From Halobaculum rubrum (GTDB taxonomy: Archaea > Halobacteriota > Halobacteria > Halobacteriales > Haloferacaceae), in assembly GCF_019880225.1 (NCBI RefSeq), contig NZ_CP082284.1, forward strand, positions 744,001-808,000: a stretch of 64,000 nucleotides of DNA, in the 5' to 3' direction. Positions within the stretch are counted from its first letter, which is position 1, and each line of letters starts with the position of its first letter. Made by a program: the position numbers and the translations under genes. The notes below the pieces were generated by a model that saw nothing but the letters and a program-made list of their open reading frames with translations, ran no database searches and had not been told where the DNA came from. This document shows positions 16,404 through 25,310 of the stretch, in pieces.

Positions 16404-17657
16404 ATGGTCGTGCCCACCGCCGATCCGGTGGTCGAGGTGCTCGTCCCCCTGCTCCTCGCGCTGGCGCTGGGTGCGCTCGTCGGCCTCGAACGCGAGCAAA
16501 GCGAGTCCGGCGGGTCGTTCGCGGGGAGTCGGACGTTTCCGCTGTTCGCGCTGTACGGCGCGCTGGTTCAGGCGTTCTTTCCGAGCGCGCTCCCGCTCGC
16601 GGTCGGGGTGATCGTCGTCCCCCTCACCGTCGCGTACGTCGGGAAGGTCTGGTACGAGCGCGACATCGGCCTGACGACGCTCGTGGCCGCCCTCCTCACG
16701 GTCCTGCTCGGCGCGATGACGACCCACTCCGACCGCGGTGCGGTCGTCGCCATCGTCGTCGCCGGCGCGGTCACCGTGCTGCTGTCGGTGAAAGACCCCG
16801 TCCACGAGTTCGCCGACCGGATCGATCCCCACGAGCGGCGGGCGTCGGCGAAGTTCGTCCTCGTCGTCCTCGTCGTCCTCCCGGCGTTGCCCGACCGTTC
16901 GGTCGACGCGCTCTACGGGCTCAACCCCCGGTTCGTCTGGCTGATGGTCGTCTTCGTCACCGGCCTCGGGTTCGTCGCGTACCTGCTGGGACGCGTCCTC
17001 GGGACCGAACGCGGCATCGCCGTCACCGGGGTCGTCGGCGGGTTCGTCTCCTCGACCGCGACGACGGTGTCGATGGCGGAGAAGACGGTCCAGAACGCGA
17101 CTCTGTATCACGTCTGCGCGTTCGCGGTCGTCACCGCCTCGATCGTGATGTTCCCGCGGGCGCTCATCGAGGTCGCGGTCGTCAACCCCGCGTTGCTCCC
17201 GAGCGTCGCGCCGCCGCTCGGCGCGATGACCGCGGTGGGCGTGGTCGCCGCCGGGGTGCTCTACTGGCGGACCGCCGCCGAGGAGACGGTCGAACCGGAG
17301 GAGCTCAAGAACCCGTTTCGCCTCCGACCGGCGCTCCTGTTCGGGGCCGTGTTCGCGGTCGTGTTGCTCGTCGCCGAGTCCGCCAACGAGTGGTTCGGCT
17401 CCGCCGGCGTGTACGCGACGGCGTTCTTCTCCGGACTGGCGGACGTCGACGCGATGACGATCACCCTGAGTCGGCTCGCGGCGGACGGAACGGTCCCGCC
17501 CGAGGTCGCCACGACGGGGATCGTCATCGCGGCCGTCGCGAACACCCTCGTCAAGGTCGCACTGGCGTGGCTCATCGGCACCCGTGAGCTGGGGAAACTC
17601 GTGACCGTCGTGCTCGGCGTCGTCGTCGTGAGCGGACTCGTCCTCCTCGGGGTCTGA
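16404..17657 (+). CDS. MgtC/SapB plus DUF4010 membrane protein
   Basis: 417 residues with about 11-12 hydrophobic segments. The N-terminal domain has the MgtC/SapB signature LLLALALGALVGLERE (16-31) followed by GSRTFPLFALYGAL. The C-terminal half, with VTGVVGGFVSSTATTVSMAEK (about 212-232) and GLADVDAMTITLSRLA, is the DUF4010 domain. Proteins of this architecture are thought to be transporters or regulators of transport; the substrate is unknown. A CTAGTACCTAG palindrome at 16361-16371 lies about 35 nt before the start and probably overlaps the promoter. Confidence 0.85.
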   Translation: MVVPTADPVVEVLVPLLLALALGALVGLEREQSESGGSFAGSRTFPLFALYGALVQAFFPSALPLAVGVIVVPLTVAYVGKVWYERDIGLTTLVAALLTVLLGAMTTHSDRGAVVAIVVAGAVTVLLSVKDPVHEFADRIDPHERRASAKFVLVVLVVLPALPDRSVDALYGLNPRFVWLMVVFVTGLGFVAYLLGRVLGTERGIAVTGVVGGFVSSTATTVSMAEKTVQNATLYHVCAFAVVTASIVMFPRALIEVAVVNPALLPSVAPPLGAMTAVGVVAAGVLYWRTAAEETVEPEELKNPFRLRPALLFGAVFAVVLLVAESANEWFGSAGVYATAFFSGLADVDAMTITLSRLAADGTVPPEVATTGIVIAAVANTLVKVALAWLIGTRELGKLVTVVLGVVVVSGLVLLGV

Positions 17658-17753
17658 TCCCGGAGTTCCGGAGCGACCGCGGTCGCGACCGTCGATTCCC
17701 ATCGGTTCGGAATGGCGCGGTAGCGTTTGTGCCTCGGGGTGAAACAGTTGGAT

Positions 17754-18200
17754 ATGTACTCGACGGTCCTGATCCCGACCGACGGAAGCAAGGGAACCGA
17801 CGGCGCCATCGACCACGCTATCGACGTCGCCACCACGTACGACGCGGCGCTCCACACGCTCTACGTGGTCGATACCGATATCGGCGTCGACGCGTCGATC
17901 GCCGGGACGTTCGACGCCCTCGAGGACGTCGGGCGGGACGCGATCGACGAGGTCGTCAGCCGCGGGGAGGCCGCCGGCGTCGACCAGATCGAGGGCGCGA
18001 TCGCCCAGGGGAAGCCCCACCGCGCGATCCTCGAATACGTCGACGAGCACGACGTCGATCTGGTCGTGATGGGCACCCACGGCCGCACGGGGCTGAACCG
18101 GTACCTGATCGGGAGCGTCACCGAACGAGTCGTCAGGCTCTCCGACACGCCGGTGTTGACGGTTCCGATGCGACCCGACGACGCCGAGGAGCCGTCGTGA
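17754..18200 (+). CDS. Universal stress protein (UspA family)
   Basis: 148 residues, one Usp domain. It begins MYSTVLIPTDGSKGTD (nucleotide-binding first strand) and has GTHGRTGLNRYLIGSVTERV followed by TPVLTV, so the ATP-binding G-x2-G-x9-G(S) motif is intact. ATG 17754 gives the conserved N-terminus; an in-frame ATG at 17727 adds nine residues. It is monocistronic, downstream of the MgtC-like gene with a 96-nt gap. Confidence 0.9.
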   Translation: MYSTVLIPTDGSKGTDGAIDHAIDVATTYDAALHTLYVVDTDIGVDASIAGTFDALEDVGRDAIDEVVSRGEAAGVDQIEGAIAQGKPHRAILEYVDEHDVDLVVMGTHGRTGLNRYLIGSVTERVVRLSDTPVLTVPMRPDDAEEPS

Positions 18201-18410
18201 CCGGCCGAGCCAGGCGACCAAAGCGCGTCGTCGTCGAGTTCGCCGACGAGGAGGACGTCGACCACATCGCCCCGGAGCACACGCGCGGACGACGGCGGAA
18301 CGGCCGGCGGACGGGGTGCCACGGGGATCGTCGCCCGGCCGCCGAGCGCTCCCGTGTCGCTCGTCCGGCGACCGGACTGCCGCTCGGTACCCCCGGGGCC
18401 CAAAGTACCG

Positions 18411-18454
18411 GTCGGTGCTTACCGACGGATGAGAACGGCTGGCGGGATATATAG
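18411..18454 (+). promoter_or_regulatory. Inverted repeat plus TATA box before a small DNA-binding-type gene
   Basis: GTCGGT (18411-18416), loop GCTT, ACCGAC (18421-18426) forms a perfect 6-bp inverted repeat. A clear TATA box GATATATAG follows at 18446-18454, and GTCGG/CCGAC half-sites recur just after it (about 18461-18477). The rest of the 312-bp gap from 18201 holds nothing recognisable. The arrangement fits an autoregulated promoter for the 49-residue protein at 18514. Confidence 0.6.
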
Positions 18455-18513
18455 ATCGGGTCGGCGTCACACCGACCGAGCCGGTGCACCACGGCGACTG
18501 ACGGCCTTCCACC

Positions 18514-18663
18514 ATGACATACACACTGGAGATCAGCGACGAACTCAGGGACCGACTGGACGACCACCTCGAGGCGGACGAATCGTACGAGGAGTTCATC
18601 GCGGAGTTGGTCACCGTGTACGAGACCGAGGGGACGTTCCTCCAGGAGGGATACTCGGAGTGA
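18514..18663 (+). CDS. Small haloarchaeal protein, ribbon-helix-helix/antitoxin-like (DUF7557-type)
   Basis: 49 residues: it begins MTYTLEISDELRDRLDDHLE and ends in a short acidic tail (FLQEGYSE). The start is a beta strand with alternating hydrophobics (YTLEIS) followed by two helices (DELRDRLDDHL, SYEEFIAELVTVYE), the layout of a ribbon-helix-helix fold. Such short proteins are widespread in haloarchaea and annotated as DUF7557-type; no toxin partner is adjacent. Codon use is typical of the genome. It has a strong TATA box 60 nt upstream and dyad symmetry around it, consistent with autoregulation. Confidence 0.7.
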   Translation: MTYTLEISDELRDRLDDHLEADESYEEFIAELVTVYETEGTFLQEGYSE

Positions 18664-18879
18664 TCCGGCGCGGCGCGTGAGGATGCCGAGGACGAACGGG
18701 TGACGTCGGTCCGGCGTCGCAGGAGGAACGGCGCATACAAGTGTGAACTGTTCGACACAAACGCGCTTCAGCGAGCCCTTTTGAGGTCATCTACGGAACC
18801 ACCGACCCATGCGATCCACGCCAGGACGTCGAGATCGACGATCGAGCGGTCGAGTCCGGCCCCGCCCCGGAGGCCGACG

Positions 18880-19959
18880 ATGAGCGAGTGGCGAGTCGCG
18901 GACCCGAGCGCCCGGCTCACCGATCCCGATGCGGCCGAGCAGCCCCGAGAGACGACGTTCGCCGACGCGGCGGGTCGCGCGAACTTCGTCGTCCACGAGC
19001 CGACCGCGCTCCCCGACGACTGCGCGGTCGAGACGGTGACGTATCGACCCGAACAGCCGCCGGGCAGACCCGAGGGAGTCGACGCGGCGGACATCGGGCA
19101 GACGCCGTGGAGCGACGGCAACCCAGCAAGCGTCCGGGCGGTCGTCCGCGGCGACGGACGGGCGCTGCGTATCAAGCAGTTCCTGTACGACTGGGCGCCG
19201 CCGGCCGCCGGCGTCGCGCCGCTGTGGCGGACCCCCAACCCGACGCCCGTCGAGTGCGACGACGCCGTCGGCTGGCTCGGGACGGACTACGAGGGCAGAC
19301 GCGGCGCGTGTCTCCAGCGCGAGCGCGCACAGATCGAGATCTCCGTCACCGACGGCGCGTTCGACGACGACGAACTCGCGGCGGTGCTGCGCGGGTTCGC
19401 CCCGGCGGACGCGGCCGCGAGCCGCGGCGTCCGCGAGGCGCCGTTTCACGCGCTGCACTACTGGGTCAGGTACGGCTGTCGCCCGCCCGCCGTCCCCCAC
19501 GGCCTGTGGGACTATTCGGGACCTCGCCCGTACGACGAGAGCCGACCCGTTTCCATGAACGCGCTCGCGCGCGAGCCGCCCGCCCGGCCGCTGGTTCCCG
19601 CGGACGACGACGCGTTCGTCCTCGACTCTGCGCTGGCGTTTCCCGACGCGGACGCGGTCGAGGTCGTCCTCCGGAGCCGGGCGAACGGGAGCGACCACCT
19701 CTGGATCACCGCCGCGGCCGAGGGAAGTCCGCTCGCGCCCGCCATCCCCCCGGAGCCGGCCGACCAGTCCTGCGAGCGTCGCGGGCGGATCGACTGCCGC
19801 GACACGGCCGTTCACTACGCCGCCCTCGACGAGGCGTACGGCGCGTGGGAGGCGCTGTGGCGCGAGGAGGGAACCCGATACGCCGCGTGGGCCGGCCCCT
19901 CGCTCGCGCTCGACGGCGCCGGGGTTCGCGACGTGATCGACGGGATGACCGTGCCCTGA
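18880..19959 (+). CDS. Conserved haloarchaeal protein of unknown function
   Basis: 359 residues, soluble and acidic, starting MSEWRVADPSARLTDP. It seems to contain two related halves: an N-terminal part with WSDGNPASVRAVVRGDGRALRIKQFLYDWAPP and WLGTDYEGRRGACLQRERAQIEISV, and a C-terminal part with VVLRSRANGSDHLWITAAAEGSP and CRDTAVHYAALDEAYGAWEALWREEGTRYAAWAGP. No catalytic or cofactor motif is recognised. The in-frame upstream extension is Arg/Ser-rich and rejected. It is probably monocistronic; the methyltransferase gene follows after 134 nt with its own TATA box. Confidence 0.7.
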   Translation: MSEWRVADPSARLTDPDAAEQPRETTFADAAGRANFVVHEPTALPDDCAVETVTYRPEQPPGRPEGVDAADIGQTPWSDGNPASVRAVVRGDGRALRIKQFLYDWAPPAAGVAPLWRTPNPTPVECDDAVGWLGTDYEGRRGACLQRERAQIEISVTDGAFDDDELAAVLRGFAPADAAASRGVREAPFHALHYWVRYGCRPPAVPHGLWDYSGPRPYDESRPVSMNALAREPPARPLVPADDDAFVLDSALAFPDADAVEVVLRSRANGSDHLWITAAAEGSPLAPAIPPEPADQSCERRGRIDCRDTAVHYAALDEAYGAWEALWREEGTRYAAWAGPSLALDGAGVRDVIDGMTVP

Positions 19960-20093
19960 GTCGGAGGAGATCGCCGCCGGCGCCGGCCGCCGAACGCTCC
20001 CGCGATTTCTCCGCCGGAATCCCCGATCGAACCCCGGTTGTCACGCCGGAGGGATGGCCTTTTATCGGTCCGGCGAAGCGTCGTGGACAAGCC

Positions 20094-21020
20094 ATGCCGA
20101 GCGACGAGCGGACGGGGCTGACTGTCCACGAGCTGTTCCTGCTGTGGGCGGCCCGACGGACCGGGATACTCGAGGCGCTGCTGTCGACGGCGGGGACGCC
20201 GGCGGCGGTGGCCGCGGCGACCGACGTCGCCGAGCCGTCCGCCGAGCGCGTCGTTCGGGCGCTCGCGCGGATCGGGTTCCTCGAGCGCGTGGGCGACGAG
20301 TACGAGCCGACGAACCGAGCGCTCGGGCTGCTCGCCAAGCGCGACGTGCGCTCGATCGGGCCGATCCCACACGAGCTCGACCGACTCGACGAGCTGGTCG
20401 AGCTGCCCGAAACGCTGGAGACGGGCGTGGCGCCCGAGCGTCACGACGAGTGGGGGGCGAACGCGCTGGGAGCCCACTACGCCACCGACGAGGCGACCGT
20501 TCGCGCGTCCGTCACCGCCGCCGTGCGGGCCCTCCCCGACGCCCGGTCCGTCGTCGACCTGAGCGGCGGATCCGGCGTGTACGCCCGCGAGTTCGCCGCT
20601 CGCGGTCTCGACGCGACGCTGGTCACGTCGCCGGCGACGGCCGAGCGGCTGGGCCGAGTGCACGGCGATCGCGTCCGGATCCACGCGGACGTTCCCGCGA
20701 CGCTCGACTCCGGCTTCGACGTGGCGTTTCTCGGCGACGCCCTCTCCGCGATGGGTCCCGCTGCGGCGCGCGCGACCTGCTCGGTCGCCGCCGACCTCCT
20801 CGGCGACGACGGGGCCGTCGTCGCGACGGACGTGTTCGCCGACGGGGACGACGTGGCGGCGGTCACGGCGGAGGTCCGCGGGCTCGCGGCCGACCACGGC
20901 GGCGCCCACGCGCCCGAAGCCGTCCGCGACTGGTTGATCGACGCCGGGCTCGCCGACGTGCGAGTGTCAGCGATCCCCGGAACGGATCGCGGCGCCGCGA
21001 TGGGAACACTCGACACCTGA
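20094..21020 (+). CDS. SAM-dependent methyltransferase with N-terminal winged helix
   Basis: 308 residues. Residues about 10-80 form a dimerisation/winged-helix module (LFLLWAARRTGILEALLSTAGTPAAVAAATDVAEPSAERVVRALARIGFLERVGDEYEPT), as in plant-type O-methyltransferases and their archaeal relatives. The SAM domain follows with VVDLSGGSGVYAREFAARG (motif I, where the usual Gly-x-Gly-x-Gly is recognisable) and FDVAFLGDALSAMGP. The substrate is unknown. A TATA-like CCTTTTATC lies about 30 nt before ATG 20094, supporting the start. Confidence 0.8.
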   Translation: MPSDERTGLTVHELFLLWAARRTGILEALLSTAGTPAAVAAATDVAEPSAERVVRALARIGFLERVGDEYEPTNRALGLLAKRDVRSIGPIPHELDRLDELVELPETLETGVAPERHDEWGANALGAHYATDEATVRASVTAAVRALPDARSVVDLSGGSGVYAREFAARGLDATLVTSPATAERLGRVHGDRVRIHADVPATLDSGFDVAFLGDALSAMGPAAARATCSVAADLLGDDGAVVATDVFADGDDVAAVTAEVRGLAADHGGAHAPEAVRDWLIDAGLADVRVSAIPGTDRGAAMGTLDT

Positions 21021-21146
21021 TCGTCGATATCCGACGTTCTGTAGTATGTTTCCGGTCAGACACCACCAATAGCGGTGTAAAACCCATGTTTTGTCGTGTG
21101 ATCTCGCGTTCGATTTCGTCGATCCCGCTCCCACGGATCGGCGATC

Positions 21147-21155
21147 TGTTTTAAG
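21147..21155 (+). promoter_or_regulatory. TATA box of the GT2-GH26 unit
   Basis: TGTTTTAAG lies about 28 nt before the GTG at 21179 and suggests a leaderless transcript for the polysaccharide gene pair. Another AT-rich stretch (GTGTAAAACCC) lies about 75 nt further upstream. Confidence 0.55.
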
Positions 21156-21178
21156 CCAACACGACGCGTGCAGTCACC

Positions 21179-22639
21179 GTGAGTTCCAGATCGGTTCGGG
21201 ATACCGATCTCGTAGTGTCAACCGGACGAACCCAGTCCCCTTCGAGATCGATCGAGAGTGTTCCGCTCGTGAGCGCGGGCGTCGTGTCACCGGAGACAGT
21301 TCGAGTCGTCGGGGACGGGTGGGAGTTCGTCGTGTCGTCGCCCGAGGTGTTCGTGGCGTTCGTCCTCTGGCAGCTGTTGCTGTTGTACACCGTTCCGGTA
21401 GCGTTCTGGGACTACGAGGTGCTCGTGTACGCGGTCCATTTGTGGCGCCGCGAACGGAGCAGCGACCCCACCGTGTCGTGGGATCTCGACGCCGTCCAGG
21501 TGCGTGTCCTGACGATCGACAACGAGCGTGTCGTTCAGCGGACGGTCGACTCGCTGCCAGACGGGATCGTCGACGTGGTCGTCGTCGCGGAGGCGCCGAT
21601 CGCCGTCGACGGCGCGGAGGTGCTCGTCGTCCCGGAGGAGTTCAGCTGTACGGCGACCCACAAGGGGCGGGCCGTCGAGTGGGCCCGACGCTATCACCCT
21701 ACCGACCGTGAGTACGTGCTGTATCTCGACGAGGACACGGACGCGTCGGCGCTGACGTGTATCCCGTCGAACGCCGACGTGGTCCAGTTCCGCGAACGTC
21801 CGTCCAGAAGCGACGGCCTCCTCCCGTTCCTCGCGGAGATCCACCGGATCGGCTTCAACGTCGAACAGCGGGCGTTCCCGTTCTTCGACGTCCCGTTTTA
21901 CGCGTGGGGCGGCGGTATCGCGATCCGCCGGAGCCTGGAGGAGCAGGTCACGTGGGACACCCAGACGATCGTCGAGGACTCCGTGTTCCTCTGGCGGGCG
22001 GTCCTGGAGTTCGGGGCGACGCTCGAGATCGCCGACGTGTACCTGCGCAACCAGGCACCCCCGTCCGTGTGGGCGATGATCTCACAGCGCCGTCAGTGGC
22101 TTACCGGCACGCGGTCGCGGTCGAACCTGCTTCCGCGGGACTACCGGTCGCTGTATCACCTCCGCGATCTCGGGTGGGCGCTGTCGACGTTCGGGCCGCT
22201 CCTGTGGGTCGCATCGCTCGCGAGCTACCTCGGGTACACGGATCTCTCGCTGCTTCCGGTGTTCTTCCCGGAGGCGTACACCGCGCTGTCGCTGCTCCTG
22301 CTGGGACACGTGTACGCGTGGTCGGTGATCGGGCTGGTCGCCTACCGGCCGCATCCGGCGGTGTGGGTGTTCCTGCTCGTGTTCACGCCGTTCGTCGTCA
22401 CCCTCCACTCCGCAGGCGCGCTGTACGGGATGGTGCGGCCCGCGAAGTCGTTCGCGGTCACACGGAAGGTCGTCGACGTCGCCCCTGCCGCCATCGAGGA
22501 CGCACTGATGGACGCACTCGACCTCGACGAGAACCAGCCGAACGCCGAACCCCCCGTCGAGAGCGACGGCGGCGAACACGTACTTCACGAGGCGTCGGCG
22601 GACGGGGATCGCCTGTCCCGGACGAAGAGGTCACGATGA
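21179..22639 (+). CDS. Membrane glycosyltransferase, family 2 (processive, BcsA/egghead-like)
   Basis: 486 residues. Two N-terminal hydrophobic segments (about 57-90) precede a cytosolic GT-A domain. Seen are DEDTD at 184-188 (metal/UDP-sugar site), VEDS at 265-268 (catalytic base block) and QRRQW at 303-307, the Q-x-x-R-W motif of processive synthases such as cellulose and hyaluronan synthase. About four TM segments follow (315-430). This predicts synthesis and coupled export of a beta-linked polysaccharide; the sugar is unknown. The gene overlaps the next (GH26) by ATGA, so the pair is translationally coupled. GTG start is chosen from the TATA box at 21147. Confidence 0.85.
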   Translation: MSSRSVRDTDLVVSTGRTQSPSRSIESVPLVSAGVVSPETVRVVGDGWEFVVSSPEVFVAFVLWQLLLLYTVPVAFWDYEVLVYAVHLWRRERSSDPTVSWDLDAVQVRVLTIDNERVVQRTVDSLPDGIVDVVVVAEAPIAVDGAEVLVVPEEFSCTATHKGRAVEWARRYHPTDREYVLYLDEDTDASALTCIPSNADVVQFRERPSRSDGLLPFLAEIHRIGFNVEQRAFPFFDVPFYAWGGGIAIRRSLEEQVTWDTQTIVEDSVFLWRAVLEFGATLEIADVYLRNQAPPSVWAMISQRRQWLTGTRSRSNLLPRDYRSLYHLRDLGWALSTFGPLLWVASLASYLGYTDLSLLPVFFPEAYTALSLLLLGHVYAWSVIGLVAYRPHPAVWVFLLVFTPFVVTLHSAGALYGMVRPAKSFAVTRKVVDVAPAAIEDALMDALDLDENQPNAEPPVESDGGEHVLHEASADGDRLSRTKRSR

Positions 22640-23679
22640 CGACACGGCGAGGACGACAGGGTGCCCGAAACGCTCGAGCCGGCGCCTCGAGCCGCCCGGC
22701 GATCGACGGGTCGGACGGTCGTCTCGGCGGCGCGTTTCTCGGAACGGCACCCGAGTCGCTCGAACGGGCCGCCGCCGCGGAGGCGTGGCTCTCGACCCGA
22801 CTGGACGTCCAGACCGTCTTCGAACCGTGGGCGACGGCGCCGGCGGCGATCGACGATCTGTTCGACAGGCTGGGGACGCTGTGGGACGCCGGGCGGACGC
22901 CGCTGCTCACGTGGGAACCGTACACGCGAACGCCCGCCGAGACGCCGGACGACCTCCTCGACCGTCTCGTCCGCGGCGGGTACGACGAGTACCTCTCGCG
23001 ATGGGGTCGCTCGCTCGCGGCGTGGCTCGCGGGTCCCGACGGCGAGCACGACACCGACGACGATCGTGGCCTCCTGCTCCGGCCGATGCACGAACCCAAC
23101 GGCGACTGGTATCCGTGGGCTCCGGCGGCGGCCGGCGTGCCGGCGACGACGTACGTTCGGGCGTGGCGACGGATCCACCGGATCGTGACCGACGAGCTCC
23201 CCGCCGGCGCCGCCGTCTCGTGGGTGTGGGCGGTCAACCACGTCGACGTGGGCGACGTTCGCGCCGAGGCGCTGTTTCCCGGCGACGACGTCGTCGATTG
23301 GGCCGGTGTCGACGGGTTCAACTGGGGAACGAGTCAGCCGTGGAGCGAGTGGCACAGTCCGGAGGAGGTCTTCGGGCCGATGCTCGTCCGCATCGCCGCC
23401 TGTACGACACGCCCGCTGTGTGTGCCCGAGTTCGGCTGCGGTTCCGAGCGCATGGACGGGTCGGACCCGGACGCGAAAAGCGCGTGGCTCGCGGCGGCGT
23501 TCGAACTGTTCGGGGACCGCGACGTTCGCCTCGCGAGCTACTTCGGGACCGACAAGGAGACCGACTGGGCCGTGTTCGGCGGCGAACACGGCGCGAACAC
23601 GTTCCGCATCGGCGGGACGCCGTACCGGACGTACCCGGGGTTCAGACGCGGCTACCTCGCGTTCGTCGACCGCGACTGA
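22636..23679 (+). CDS. Glycoside hydrolase family 26-like protein
   Basis: 347 residues. After a 30-residue Arg/Ser/Gly-rich N-terminus come GH26-type blocks: AGRTPLLTWEPYTR, LLRPMHEPNGDWYPW with the acid/base E153, SWVWAVNHVDVGDV, and CVPEFGCGSERMDG with the nucleophile E265. Family 26 enzymes cleave beta-mannans or mixed beta-1,3/1,4-glucans. No hydrophobic signal peptide is visible, so secretion is not obvious; a basic N-terminus lacking a Tat hydrophobic stretch argues for a cytosolic or membrane-associated role. Translational coupling to the synthase recalls cellulose operons, where a hydrolase trims the nascent chain. Confidence 0.82.
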   Translation: MTTRRGRQGARNARAGASSRPAIDGSDGRLGGAFLGTAPESLERAAAAEAWLSTRLDVQTVFEPWATAPAAIDDLFDRLGTLWDAGRTPLLTWEPYTRTPAETPDDLLDRLVRGGYDEYLSRWGRSLAAWLAGPDGEHDTDDDRGLLLRPMHEPNGDWYPWAPAAAGVPATTYVRAWRRIHRIVTDELPAGAAVSWVWAVNHVDVGDVRAEALFPGDDVVDWAGVDGFNWGTSQPWSEWHSPEEVFGPMLVRIAACTTRPLCVPEFGCGSERMDGSDPDAKSAWLAAAFELFGDRDVRLASYFGTDKETDWAVFGGEHGANTFRIGGTPYRTYPGFRRGYLAFVDRD

Positions 23680-23758
23680 ACAGTGTCGACCGGTCGTGGC
23701 CGCGCGCACCCCTACGCCCGCCGACAGCTGTTTGTCACCTCGGACCGATCTCCGGACG

Positions 23759-24088
23759 ATGCCCTCCAGTCGTGCCCGCGTCGGCTCACGAACTGCACCG
23801 ACCGCCCGCGCGACGCTCGGCGTGACCGCCGCGTTGCTGACCGTCCTCGCGCTCGCTCGGGCCACCCCGCTCCCCGCGGAGACTACCGTCGTCGCGTGGC
23901 CGGCGCTCGCGGCGGCGTTCCTGCTCGATACGGCGTTGTACAACGAGGCGGGGATCGTCGTCGGCGACGCAGGCTTCTGGGCGCTGGCCGTCGTCGGCTG
24001 CTACGTCGAGGCGATCGCGGTCGTTGCCGTCGCACGGTGGGTACGGCGCCGTGTCGGTCCGTCGCGACGCGGCGAGCCGTCGTCCTGA
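23759..24088 (+). CDS. Small hypothetical membrane protein
   Basis: 109 residues starting MPSSRARVGSRTAPTAR. Three hydrophobic segments are seen (about 18-38, 43-56 and 72-93), with a basic C-terminal tail WVRRRVGPSRRGEPSS. A conserved-looking loop LLDTALYNEAGIVVGD lies between segments two and three. No family is recognised. It follows the GH26 gene after 79 nt on the same strand but has no clear link to it, and is convergent with a winged-helix gene. Confidence 0.65.
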   Translation: MPSSRARVGSRTAPTARATLGVTAALLTVLALARATPLPAETTVVAWPALAAAFLLDTALYNEAGIVVGDAGFWALAVVGCYVEAIAVVAVARWVRRRVGPSRRGEPSS

Positions 24089-24104
24089 TCCGGATCCGCC
24101 GGGG

Positions 24105-24398
24105 TCAGCGGGCCTGGGCCGACGATTCTGGCGCGATACCGACCGCCGTGTCGTCGGTCGGCTCCTCGGCGTCGGCGAGCGAGTAGAAGCGCTGGCGGGC
24201 GTCCATGATGTTCAACTCCTCGTGCAACACCTCGGCGTCGCGGAGTTCCTCCAGCGCGTACCGCACCGTGCGCTGGGGGAGCAGCGTCTCCTCGGCGAGC
24301 GCCGCCTGAGTCAGGCGCTCGTGGTTCTCCAGGACGACGAACACGAGCTTCGCGCTCGGGGGGAGGTCGGCGACTGCCTCGCGGCGGTCTGCGTTCAT
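24105..24398 (-). CDS. Winged-helix transcriptional regulator
   Basis: 97 residues. A compact wHTH of the MarR/TrmB kind occupies residues 10-75: LPPSAKLVFVVLENHERLTQAALAEETLLPQRTVRYALEELRDAEVL, then a wing ending RFYSLAD. The recognition helix is LPQRTVRYALEEL. The C-terminal tail is acidic and disordered. There is no ligand domain, so DNA binding is likely constitutive or partner-dependent. It is divergent from pcm, with a 138-bp shared upstream region. Confidence 0.8.
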   Translation of the reverse strand: MNADRREAVADLPPSAKLVFVVLENHERLTQAALAEETLLPQRTVRYALEELRDAEVLHEELNIMDARQRFYSLADAEEPTDDTAVGIAPESSAQAR

Positions 24399-24536
24399 CG
24401 TCTCGGTTCACAGGCGGCACCGCAAAGACGCTCGCCGTAGAGTGCGCGTGTCGCGCACAGCCGTTCCCTGCAGGCCGGGCCCAGTCGTCCGACGCCTAGC
24501 GTGCGGTTCATATTCGACGAGCGCCTTCGCCCGATA

Positions 24537-25310
24537 ATGGACGGACCCGACCCGGCGCTGTTGCGCGAGGACATGCTCGACTCTGTCGAGCACAGCCTCG
24601 GGCGGTCGATCGCGCCGGCGGTTCGCGAGGCGATGGCGACGGTTCCCCGCGAGGAGTTCGTCGCCGAAGCGCCGTACGCGAACCGTGCGGGCGAACAGGG
24701 GGGAGCGCGCGTGCTCTCGCCGGCGACGGTCGCGCGGCTGCTGTCGACGCTCGAGCCGGCCGCGGGCGAGGAGACCCTCGTCGTCGGCGCCGGCGTCGGC
24801 TACACCGCGGCGGTGCTCGCGGAGGTCGCGGGAGCGCGCCACGTGCACGCCGTCGACATCTCGCGGCGGCTGGTGTACGACGCGCGCCAGAACCTCTCGG
24901 CGGCCGGCTACGACGCCGTGCTCGTCGACCGCGCGGACGGCGCGCGCGGGCTGCCGGCGTACGCGCCCTTCGACCGGATCGTCGTGGAGGCGGCCGCCGT
25001 CGAGCCGCCGCCCGACCTCGTCGACCAGCTCGCGCCCGACGGTCGCCTGGTGCTCCCGCGCGGCCGCGGCGCCGACCAGTCGGTCGTCGCCTACGAGTCC
25101 GACGACTCCGGGAGCGTTCGCGAGGCCGAGACGGCCGGACCGGTGTCGCTGTCGCCGCTGCTCGTCGAGGGCGAGCAGGCCGGCGCCGGCGTCCGGAACC
25201 GTACCCGCCGGGAGGACGCCGAGTTCTCCGAGCAGGGGTACTTCGCGAAGACCGGCTGGGAACACGAGTGGATCGACTGGGACGACCGGCTCGCCGGAAC
25301 CGACCGCTGA
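24537..25310 (+). CDS. pcm: Protein-L-isoaspartate O-methyltransferase
   Basis: 257 residues. It repairs isoaspartyl residues in aged proteins using SAM. Family blocks are visible: REAMATVPREEFV, GEQGGARVLSPATVARLL, TLVVGAGVGYTAAVLAEV (SAM motif I) and HVHAVDISRRLV. The usual QGQTISQP substrate loop is replaced by EQGGARVLSP, as in the haloarchaeal 'pcm-like' group, so substrate preference may differ. A C-terminal extension (about 200-257) is specific to this group. ATG 24537 is preferred over GTG 24501 because a TATA-like TTCATATTCG lies 25-30 nt upstream of it. Confidence 0.85.
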   Translation: MDGPDPALLREDMLDSVEHSLGRSIAPAVREAMATVPREEFVAEAPYANRAGEQGGARVLSPATVARLLSTLEPAAGEETLVVGAGVGYTAAVLAEVAGARHVHAVDISRRLVYDARQNLSAAGYDAVLVDRADGARGLPAYAPFDRIVVEAAAVEPPPDLVDQLAPDGRLVLPRGRGADQSVVAYESDDSGSVREAETAGPVSLSPLLVEGEQAGAGVRNRTRREDAEFSEQGYFAKTGWEHEWIDWDDRLAGTDR

